Assembly (NCBI GenBank): GCA_030041175.1
Contig: JASHOK010000088.1
Span: forward strand, 1-43,357
Source: Thermoplasmata archaeon
GTDB lineage: Archaea > Thermoplasmatota > Thermoplasmata > Lutacidiplasmatales > UBA184
Reading direction: 5' to 3'
DNA: 43,357 nt
Shown: piece by piece, positions 18,872-26,406 of the stretch
Layout: the number at the start of each line of letters is the position of its first letter
How positions within the stretch are numbered: the stretch's first letter is position 1
The notes under the pieces: model-generated
What the model saw: the letters and a program-made list of their open reading frames with translations, nothing else
Told to the model about the DNA's origin: nothing
The model's database searches: none
Position numbers and translations under genes: made by a program

Positions 18872-18903
18872 AGGCCTCCGGGGGTGGCCGGAGCGGGTCG
18901 GCC

Positions 18904-19020
18904 GTGCCGCGCCGCAAATACGGGCACCTGCAGAAGCCGATCCCTCCGGTCAAGCCGGAACACTGTCGGTACTGCCGCCTCAAGCGCCCGTGCCCGGTGC
19001 ATGGACGGCCCCGAGCCTAG
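18904..19020 (+). CDS. 38-aa zinc-ribbon-like microprotein (absent from supplied ORF track)
   Basis: GTG start; VPRRKYGHLQKPIPPVKPEHCRYCRLKRPCPVHGRPRA*: CxxC-x5-CxxH. Confidence 0.5.
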   Translation: MPRRKYGHLQKPIPPVKPEHCRYCRLKRPCPVHGRPRA

Positions 19021-19027
19021 CGAGAGG

Positions 19028-19945
19028 TCAGGCCTTCAGCTCGTAGAGATCGCTCTCCGCCATCGGCTGGAATCCCAACGGGAGTAAGGCCCGGGCGTCG
19101 GAATTGAGGGGCACCGGCGACGTCGTCCGAATCCGGTGCGCGCCGGCGCTTCTCAGCCAGGCGATCAGCGTGGACAGAAGGGCCCCGGCCATCGCCGGCG
19201 TGGCGGCTTCTGCGAGGACCCACGGCCCCAGGAATCCGATGGCGGCCCCCGGCCGGTGCGTACTGCCGGCGACACCGAGAAGCTCCCGCTTCGCCGCCGC
19301 GACCCAGATTCCCCGCTGCACGTCCGTGGTCGCCTCGCGGAACCAGCCGGAGCGAAGATCGAGGAAGGCCACGGGGATCGGAGGCGGGAGCTTCTCCGGA
19401 TGCCGGGCGCCGAACAGGCTCTGGGCCGCGGCGAGATCGGATCGGCGGAACTCCCGGATGACCGAGGGACCGCTCGGGCTGGGGGAAGCTTCGCTCACGC
19501 CCCGGTCGAGAACCTGCCGATGCCAGAGTCGCCGGCCGGACTCTTCGGCCGCCGTCTGCAGCTCGGCCCGGCCCTCCGGCACGTCCATCACGAAGCGTCG
19601 GGCGTCCTGCGCCAGGAACCAGGTGCGGGCCGATCCCAGGAGCTCCTCCAGGGAGCCGCTCGGATCCTCGGGAGCGATCAGGGGCACGACGTAGTTCTGC
19701 TCCGCCTCCGCCCGGGCATACAGCCATGCCACGATCGAGCCGCCCGAGAGGGCGACCCAGGCCGCCTCGGCCGGTGTTCCCCGGCGCGGCCGACGCGCCC
19801 CCGCGGCCTGCCGGAGGATCCGACCGAGAGCCCGGTCCACGTCGGCATCGGACGCCGGGGAGGTGTTCCGGTACCAGCCTCCGAGGTCGTCCCACAGGCG
19901 GCGGACGGCCTCGCCATCGCCGGCCCGGAGCTCCCGGACCGTCAT
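19028..19945 (-). CDS. GNAT-family acetyltransferase, likely two tandem GNAT domains
   Basis: 'MTVRELRAGDGEAVRRLWDDLGGWY...' and second start-like 'VIREFRRSDLAAAQSLFG...'; 'GAHRIRTTSPVPLNSDARALLPLGFQPMAESDLYEL'. Confidence 0.7.
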   Translation of the reverse strand: MTVRELRAGDGEAVRRLWDDLGGWYRNTSPASDADVDRALGRILRQAAGARRPRRGTPAEAAWVALSGGSIVAWLYARAEAEQNYVVPLIAPEDPSGSLEELLGSARTWFLAQDARRFVMDVPEGRAELQTAAEESGRRLWHRQVLDRGVSEASPSPSGPSVIREFRRSDLAAAQSLFGARHPEKLPPPIPVAFLDLRSGWFREATTDVQRGIWVAAAKRELLGVAGSTHRPGAAIGFLGPWVLAEAATPAMAGALLSTLIAWLRSAGAHRIRTTSPVPLNSDARALLPLGFQPMAESDLYELKA

Positions 19946-19952
19946 CGCGGGA

Positions 19953-21479
19953 TCAGGCGGAGGGCCCGCCGTCCCGGGGCCCGCGCGCGACCACCGGCAG
20001 CCGCTCGGCGTCCGACGGGCCCGCCCGGGAGCGAGCGCGCGCCGCCTGACCGAGAAGCAGCGGCTTCGCGACCCGCTCGTGCAGCTCGTCGGCCGCACGG
20101 GACAGCCGGTCCGCCACCTCGGGCGAGAACCGGTGCCGTACGTGACGGAGCCGGGCCTCCCAGGCGAAGCGGACCTGTTGCCAGCGGTACAGCGTCTCCG
20201 GATACGCAGCTTCGTAGAGCAGGGAGCTACCGCCGGACCCCGCGGTGCGGGACGCCCGACCCCGGAGCCGGTCCTTGACCGCGTCATAGAATCGCGTGCC
20301 CGGAACCGGGACCGCGATCGATACCGAGTACTCCTCCGGGGAGAAGCGCCGGAACATCTGCAGCGTCTCTTCGATGTCGTCGAGCGTTTCGCCCGGGTAG
20401 CCGAGCATCAGGAACCAGAACTGCCGCACGCCGTGCTCCCGGAGGCTCGCCGCCACGTGCTCGATCTGGCTGAGTCGCGTCCCACGGTTCATGGAGTCCA
20501 GCATCTTCTGACTGCCGGACTCGACCCCGAGGTACACGCGCTGGAGACCCGCCCGCTTCATCTGCTCGAGCAGGTCGGTCTTCAGCAGGTCGACCCGGGC
20601 CAGACACTCGAACTTCAGATGGGGTCCGTCCCGGACCATCGCGTCGAGCAAGGCTTCCAGCCAGTGCCGGTCCACGCCGAAGACGTCGTCGCAGAACCGG
20701 ACGTAGTCAACACCGTACCGATCATGCAGCGCCCGGAGCTCGGCAAGCACCCTCGGCACGCTCTGCTGCCGGTAGGTTCGGCCGAACGTCGGCTTCGAGC
20801 ACCAGGAGCAGTCGAACGGGCATCCTCGAGACGTCAGTACGGCGGCCCGGCGCTCTCCCGTCCTCTCGGCCCAGGCCGAGAGATACGCCTCCATGTCGAT
20901 GAGGTCCCACGCCGGTAACGGGAGGTCGTCCAGGTTCTTCAGGAAGGGCCGCGCCGGTCCGCGGACGATCCGATGCCCCACGAGCGCCACCGTGCCAGGA
21001 CAGCCGGCGAGCGGAATCCCGTCGCGCACCCGCGTGGCGGCCTCCACGAGTGTGAGCTCTCCTTCGCTGGGAACCACCGCGTCGAATCCTTCCCGCAGGT
21101 AGCGTTCGGGACGAGTCGCGGCATCGGGACCTCCGGCGAGCACCGGGACGCCGTCGGCCGCGGCACGCTCCGCGATCTCGAGAGCTCGGGGCAGCGTCAG
21201 CGTCTTGGTGTGCACTCCGACGAGATGGGGGCGGAATCGCCGGATATGCTCCGTCACCGGTTCCGCGTCGCGCGCGAACGTGAGGTCCGTGACCTCGGTC
21301 CGAATGCCATGGGAGCGCAGCCAGGCCGCGAGCGTCAGAATACCGAGGGACGGGTAGAGCTCGACGAACTTCCGCTCCATCGGGTCCTCCCGCGCGACAT
21401 AGGGGTCGACCAGCAGGACCCGCGGTGCGTCGCTGGGTGGCGCAACCGCCGGCGGTTCGCGGGGGACCTCTTCAGGCAC
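19953..21479 (-). CDS. B12-binding-domain radical SAM protein
   Basis: N-terminal B12-binding-type Rossmann region; radical SAM 'SRGCPFDCSWCSKPTFG' (CxxxCxxC). Confidence 0.9.
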   Translation of the reverse strand: MPEEVPREPPAVAPPSDAPRVLLVDPYVAREDPMERKFVELYPSLGILTLAAWLRSHGIRTEVTDLTFARDAEPVTEHIRRFRPHLVGVHTKTLTLPRALEIAERAAADGVPVLAGGPDAATRPERYLREGFDAVVPSEGELTLVEAATRVRDGIPLAGCPGTVALVGHRIVRGPARPFLKNLDDLPLPAWDLIDMEAYLSAWAERTGERRAAVLTSRGCPFDCSWCSKPTFGRTYRQQSVPRVLAELRALHDRYGVDYVRFCDDVFGVDRHWLEALLDAMVRDGPHLKFECLARVDLLKTDLLEQMKRAGLQRVYLGVESGSQKMLDSMNRGTRLSQIEHVAASLREHGVRQFWFLMLGYPGETLDDIEETLQMFRRFSPEEYSVSIAVPVPGTRFYDAVKDRLRGRASRTAGSGGSSLLYEAAYPETLYRWQQVRFAWEARLRHVRHRFSPEVADRLSRAADELHERVAKPLLLGQAARARSRAGPSDAERLPVVARGPRDGGPSA

Positions 21480-21687
21480 GTCGACCTCGCCGCCGGGGAA
21501 GGGCCCGGCCGCCGGACAGCGCGCCGACGGGACAGTAGGGGATACACCAGCCGCATCCGGTGCAGTGGGGAAGCACCGTCAGTCGGTCCGGATCGAGCTC
21601 GAGGGCGTTCGGAGGGCAGACGCCGGTACAGAGGCCACAGAGGACGCAGGTGTCGGGCTCCACATGGATCGCCACCGCGCCGGCCAC
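21472..21687 (-). CDS. 2x[4Fe-4S] ferredoxin
   Basis: 'CVLCGLCTGVCPPNAL...CTGCGWCIPYCPVGAL'. Confidence 0.93.
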   Translation of the reverse strand: MAGAVAIHVEPDTCVLCGLCTGVCPPNALELDPDRLTVLPHCTGCGWCIPYCPVGALSGGRALPRRRGRRA

Positions 21688-21690
21688 GGC

Positions 21691-22092
21691 TCACCCTTGG
21701 GCGTGCTCCGCGGTCTGCGGCTCCGCGTGCAGGGCCCGGCCCAGGGCCGTGAAGCCGGTGAGCGCGCATTTGACTCGGACCGGGGAGAGCGGGATCGAGA
21801 GCATCTGGAGAACATCGTCCCGACTGACCTTCTCGACCGTCGCGAGTGGCTGTCCCGCAAGCTTCTGGGTCAGCATCGAAGCGCTGGCCATCGAGATCGC
21901 ACAGCCGTCGCCGGAGAACTTGACCTCGATGACCTTGGAGTGGCCGGGGTCGAGTTTGAGGTCGATCCGGATGTGGTCCCCGCACAGGGGATTGCTCTCT
22001 TCGCCGGAGTAGTCCGGATGATCGATCTGCCCGAAGTTCTGGGGCGTCCGGTAGTGCTGCAGAATCCGTTCCTGGTACATGTCGTAGGCCAT
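21691..22092 (-). CDS. sufU: SufU/IscU-type Fe-S cluster scaffold
   Basis: 'MYQERILQHYRTPQNFGQI...NPLCGDHIRIDL...FSGDGCAISMASASMLTQ...VKCALTGFTAL'. Start ATG 22092, preceded by GGAGG. Confidence 0.9.
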   Translation of the reverse strand: MAYDMYQERILQHYRTPQNFGQIDHPDYSGEESNPLCGDHIRIDLKLDPGHSKVIEVKFSGDGCAISMASASMLTQKLAGQPLATVEKVSRDDVLQMLSIPLSPVRVKCALTGFTALGRALHAEPQTAEHAQG

Positions 22093-22138
22093 CGGCAGGA
22101 CCTCCGCTGAAGCAGCCACCGGTGGTACGCGTTGGCCT

Positions 22139-22144
22139 TTATAA
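22139..22144 (-). promoter_or_regulatory. Candidate TATA box for sufU operon
   Basis: 'TTATAA', about 50 nt upstream of ATG 22092; GGAGG at 22101-22105. Confidence 0.5.
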
Positions 22145-22181
22145 GGACCGGCCGACGGGCAGGCGAGCGACTGCCTCTGGG

Positions 22182-23234
22182 TCAGCGCCCTGGAGCCCCG
22201 TCCGAGAGCACCCGGTCGTACCGATGATCGACTACGGGGGCCAGACTAGCGACCCACTCCGAGTCGACCTCAATGCGACGGAGGTGCTCCTGCAGTGTTC
22301 CGAGCACCGACGGACGACCCCCGTTCGACGCGGCGGGCATCGGACCGGATTGTCCCACCGTTCCGACGAGCAGGGACTGCCCGTCGCTTGCCACGAGGAA
22401 TGGATAGACGCGACACTGCTCGGTCAGCGAGCGGATCAGCCGGGCCGGCTCCTTGCCCGGTAGAAGTTCGCCCCGCACGAACACCATCTGGTCCGCGCGC
22501 CGGTCCTGGTACGGCGGAAGGGCCCGGAAATCCGGGAGCATGCGACGGAAGACCCAGCCGTCCTCCAGGAGCCGATGCTCCGGACGGGTGAGGCCGAGGA
22601 GACCGAGGAAGTGGCCGGCTCGGCCCTCGTAGTCGGCGAGAATCGGCCGGAGGACCAGGTTGCGCGCGGCCCGGCGAAGACCGGGGGAGGGGGAACCCGA
22701 CGGCACGTGGGCGCCGGCCGGGTACGCTGGCGAGAGCGGACGCGGGTACTCCGAACTTCCGGGAATGCCGGCCAGGTGGGACCACACGCCTTCGAAGTCG
22801 AAGTAGACCGGCACTTCCGAGGCGGCGGTCGCCGTGGTTAGGAAGAAGCTTCGGCCCCGGAGAGACTCGTCCACCAAGGAGGAGGCAAGGCGACGGGCCT
22901 CGTCCTTCGAGCGATGCAGGTAGACGGCGAAGACCAGGCTGGCGCCTCCCCAGAGTATGACGTTCGACTCCGGACGACTCCACCGCTCCATCAGGTCGAC
23001 AGCACTGTCGGCGAATGGATGGGCCAGGGCGAACGTCGCCAGCGGAAGGTCAAAGCACGCGGGATGCGGAACGAACCGGGTCCGCAGCCATCCCTCGTCG
23101 TACACGCGCTTTCGCACCGCATGGTACGTGGAGCGGGGGAGCCGTGTTTCGTCGAGCAATTCCCGCTCGCTTTCGCCGGGGGCGGCGAGCAAGGCTCGGA
23201 TCAACCGGGCCTCCGCATCCGTCAGTGCCCGCAT
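22182..23234 (-). CDS. Winged-helix transcriptional regulator-like protein with large C-terminal domain
   Basis: 'MRALTDAEARLIRALLAAPGESERELLDETRLPRSTYHAVRKRVYDEGWLRTRFVP' wHTH N-terminus. Confidence 0.65.
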   Translation of the reverse strand: MRALTDAEARLIRALLAAPGESERELLDETRLPRSTYHAVRKRVYDEGWLRTRFVPHPACFDLPLATFALAHPFADSAVDLMERWSRPESNVILWGGASLVFAVYLHRSKDEARRLASSLVDESLRGRSFFLTTATAASEVPVYFDFEGVWSHLAGIPGSSEYPRPLSPAYPAGAHVPSGSPSPGLRRAARNLVLRPILADYEGRAGHFLGLLGLTRPEHRLLEDGWVFRRMLPDFRALPPYQDRRADQMVFVRGELLPGKEPARLIRSLTEQCRVYPFLVASDGQSLLVGTVGQSGPMPAASNGGRPSVLGTLQEHLRRIEVDSEWVASLAPVVDHRYDRVLSDGAPGR

Positions 23235-23370
23235 CGATCCGATCCGCTCTCCCCCACTCGATTTCCGGGTCCAATCCAGGCAATCTCCGGTTGGACATTT
23301 CTTGATGTAAGCCTGTCGGGGTAGATGCGGTCGTGAGGCGGCCCATGCGGCCGCAGGAGGAAACCCCAAG

Positions 23371-24837
23371 ATGACCGAACATACCCCAGCGCCCTCCACA
23401 TTCCGAACACTGCCCGTGCTGGGGACCGTGCTCGTCGTGGCCATGACGCTGGCAATGCTGATCGCGTTGCCGGTGTTTGCGGCACCGATCTCGGCCCCGG
23501 CGGCCTCAGGTGGCCTCACGACCTCGGTCGTGACCGCTTCGGGCTCCCCCGTACAGCAATGGGCGTACGGCGGCAGCAAGACGATCTCCGGTGACGTCAC
23601 CGTCACCGGCGCGAACGGGACTGGATTCGAACTCCAGTACCACGCCTTCTACGGGTGGACCGTCGTGTTCACTCAGACCAACAACTCGACCAACTCCGGG
23701 TTCCAGATTGAGGCCCAGCGAACGGCCGCGGCGCAGCTCTACGTCGAACTCTGTACTCCAAACTGTGCGTCGCCGACCTGGACGGGAAACTACACGGCTA
23801 GCGCGACCCAGACCGCGACCGCCTTCGGGAACTTCACGCGGCAAGGCACCGTCTACGAGGACGGTACCCCAAGCTCCGCGCTGGGGATCCTGAACGCCTC
23901 CGGCCAGACCCAGGCGGCGCTCCACTCGGAGCTCACCGTCACGGGCCCCGCGCAAACCCGGCATTGGTACTTCAACGTGAGCGCCTCGGCTCAGGCCCAG
24001 GTCACCTTCACACCGGAACTCGGGCTGATCCCCTACAACGTTCAGCCCGGCACCAGCTGGAACAGCTCGGCGGCGTACGCGTTCAGCGGCGCCTACGACC
24101 TTAGCTGGACGTTCCTGGGGCCCCACAGCTCCGCCAGTGGCGGCGGGACCAAGGACATCTCCGCCAACGGCACCGTGAACCTGCAGGCCAACTACAACCA
24201 GGCGTTCACGCTGGCCAACCACCAGCTGACGCACATCCTCGTGATGTCGCTCTCGGGCGGTCCGTTCGATCTCTATGACGGCGTGATCATCCTGCCCCAC
24301 GAGGGGAACGTCTTCAACGGCGACCCCAACGCGGTCGGCGGACAAGGCCTCGGCGTAGCGCCGGCGGCCTCCACCGCAGCCGTGGACTACGACTCGTCCA
24401 GCGGCCACCTCGGCATCGACGCGGCGTCGACGAACTTCGTTCCGGCCGCGGCCGGCGCGCTGCCCGTGAGCACGCTCACGGCCGACGCCAGCTCGACCTC
24501 GGGCGGAGACGTTCAGGCCCAGCCGATGACGGTTCCCGCCGCCGAGTCCTGCGCCACGAGCCTGCTCTCGGGCGGGACCTGCGTGACCACGACCCCGGGT
24601 CTGCTGACGAAGCTCTTCCACTCGACGGCCTTCGAGGTCGTCGCCCTGGTGATCGGCGTTGTCGCCCTGGTCGCGGTCCTCGCCGTTGCGGTCGGCCGGC
24701 GCCCCCGTGCGCCGCCGCCCGTGCGTGTGCCCTCGACCGCCTCCGGCCCGGTGCCCCCCGGCGCCAGTGGACAGCTCGCACCGCCCCCGCGCGCACCCCC
24801 GCAGCAGCCCTCGGATCCCCTGGGCAATCTGTGGTGA
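23371..24837 (+). CDS. Secreted/surface-anchored protein: N-terminal signal segment, Ser/Thr/Asn-rich beta ectodomain, C-terminal TM and Pro-rich tail
   Basis: Hydrophobic N-terminus 'VLGTVLVVAMTLAMLIALPVFA', many N-x-S/T sites, TM 'AFEVVALVIGVVALVAVLAVAV'; Shine-Dalgarno-like GGAGG upstream. Confidence 0.75.
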   Translation: MTEHTPAPSTFRTLPVLGTVLVVAMTLAMLIALPVFAAPISAPAASGGLTTSVVTASGSPVQQWAYGGSKTISGDVTVTGANGTGFELQYHAFYGWTVVFTQTNNSTNSGFQIEAQRTAAAQLYVELCTPNCASPTWTGNYTASATQTATAFGNFTRQGTVYEDGTPSSALGILNASGQTQAALHSELTVTGPAQTRHWYFNVSASAQAQVTFTPELGLIPYNVQPGTSWNSSAAYAFSGAYDLSWTFLGPHSSASGGGTKDISANGTVNLQANYNQAFTLANHQLTHILVMSLSGGPFDLYDGVIILPHEGNVFNGDPNAVGGQGLGVAPAASTAAVDYDSSSGHLGIDAASTNFVPAAAGALPVSTLTADASSTSGGDVQAQPMTVPAAESCATSLLSGGTCVTTTPGLLTKLFHSTAFEVVALVIGVVALVAVLAVAVGRRPRAPPPVRVPSTASGPVPPGASGQLAPPPRAPPQQPSDPLGNLW

Positions 24838-24872
24838 GAGGTGGCCAGGATCGAGTAGGACGCTGAACCCCC

Positions 24873-24901
24873 GGGGCTTGCGGTTCCCCCCCGCAAGCCC
24901 C
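24873..24901 (+). terminator. Perfect 11-bp hairpin downstream of the surface-protein gene
   Basis: GGGGCTTGCGG-TTCCCCC-CCGCAAGCCCC. Confidence 0.5.
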
Positions 24902-24970
24902 GTTAACCCCTTCCTCCTCCGATTTTTTCCACGAAGTTTCCCGAGGACAGGTTTGGGGCGCCGTTCACGC

Positions 24971-24976
24971 TATAAG
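24971..24976 (+). promoter_or_regulatory. Candidate TATA box of sufD
   Basis: 'TATAAG' centred about 26 nt before ATG 24999. Confidence 0.6.
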
Positions 24977-24998
24977 CACCCACCTGTGAGTATATTCG

Positions 24999-26399
24999 AT
25001 GGAGGCATCCGGCCCGGCGTTTGATCGCTGGTTCGAGGAGCAGCAGGTCGTTCAGCTGGGGAGCGAGCTCCACGATCCGCCGCAATTTCACACCGCCAGG
25101 AAGAGCGCACTCGAGGCGTTCCGTCAGCTTCCCGTCGAGCCGGATCCGCTCTACCGGCAGTATGCCTACCTTCGAGGCGCAGACCTGACGGGCGTGTCCC
25201 CGAGCGTCTCGGGGGCGCCGGTGAGTCTGCCGCCGGTCGGACAGGACACCGTGCGAATCGTGCACGATGCGTCCGGGAGCCGCCTCGAGATCTCCGAGAC
25301 GCTCCGGGCCGCCGGGGTTCGGGTCCGGACATTGGCGGAGATCCTCGCAGCCGGGGATGAGTCGGTCGCCGGCTTTCTCTCGGGCGTGGATCTGCGCGGC
25401 ACCCGGATCGACAAATTCGAGGCCCTCTCCGTCGCCTTCCTCAATCGGGGGGTCGATCTGCACGTCCCGGACCGGTGCCCGGTTCCGGTCCGCGTGCAGG
25501 ACCTGACGATCCTGTCACGTCCGCTCGAGGCGCTCTCGGTCCGACGCTTCATCCATGCCGGAGCCCAGTCGAGGGTGGCCCTTTCCGAGGAGGTCTACTC
25601 CGCGGGTTCGGCTCCCGGGCAGCGCTACTACGGCTCTCTCAACCGGGTGGAAAGCGCCGAGGCATCCCGAGTGGCGTACGTCACGGTCCACGCCCCGGAT
25701 GAGCAGGTCGTCGCGTCCTACTCCCGGGCGGCTCAGGTGGGAGCGAACTCCCAACTCGCTTGGGTGTCGGTGGGCTACGGCGGCTTCCGTACCCGGGCAC
25801 GGAACTACTCGGATATCGTGGGGAACGGCGGCGACCTCTCCGACCTGCAGGCGTTCTATGGCGACCATCAGCAGTCCTACGACAGCTACATGCAGATCAC
25901 CCATGTCGGGCAGGACACGCATGGGCAATCGATCACGCGCGGGGTGTTCCGGGGCGAGGCCCGCGGCGTGAGCCGGGGCTTGGCGCGCATCGAGAAGGAT
26001 GCCCGAAAGACGATCAGCTACCTGTCCGAGCATGCGATGCTGCTCTCTCGCGGGGCCCGCTCCGACACGATCCCGGTGCTCGAGATCCTGTGCCGCGACG
26101 TGAAGGCCACCCACTCTTCGTCCGTGGCTCCGGTGGACCCCGAGCGGGTGTTCTATCTCGAGTCCCGCGGCATCCCGAATACGCAGGCGGTTCGGATGAT
26201 CGGCGAAGGATTCCTATCCTACGTGCTGGACCGGGCCCCCATCGTCGGGCTCCGGGACCTGCTCTATCCCCACCTGACGACGCGATGGGAGGGACGGGCC
26301 CTCACCTGGACGGACGGGGGCTACCCGGCCCTGCCTCCGCTGGATCTGCAGGGGATCGAGAGCGGCTCCGAGTGGCGCTTCGACACCAAACTGCGCTGA
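24999..26399 (+). CDS. sufD: Fe-S cluster assembly protein SufD (SufB/SufD family)
   Basis: 'KDARKTISYLSEHAMLLSRGARSDTIPVLEILCRDVKATHSSSVAPVDPERVFYLESRGIPNTQAVRMIGEGFLSYVLD'. Confidence 0.88.
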   Translation: MEASGPAFDRWFEEQQVVQLGSELHDPPQFHTARKSALEAFRQLPVEPDPLYRQYAYLRGADLTGVSPSVSGAPVSLPPVGQDTVRIVHDASGSRLEISETLRAAGVRVRTLAEILAAGDESVAGFLSGVDLRGTRIDKFEALSVAFLNRGVDLHVPDRCPVPVRVQDLTILSRPLEALSVRRFIHAGAQSRVALSEEVYSAGSAPGQRYYGSLNRVESAEASRVAYVTVHAPDEQVVASYSRAAQVGANSQLAWVSVGYGGFRTRARNYSDIVGNGGDLSDLQAFYGDHQQSYDSYMQITHVGQDTHGQSITRGVFRGEARGVSRGLARIEKDARKTISYLSEHAMLLSRGARSDTIPVLEILCRDVKATHSSSVAPVDPERVFYLESRGIPNTQAVRMIGEGFLSYVLDRAPIVGLRDLLYPHLTTRWEGRALTWTDGGYPALPPLDLQGIESGSEWRFDTKLR

Positions 26400-26406
26400 A
26401 GCGCGT

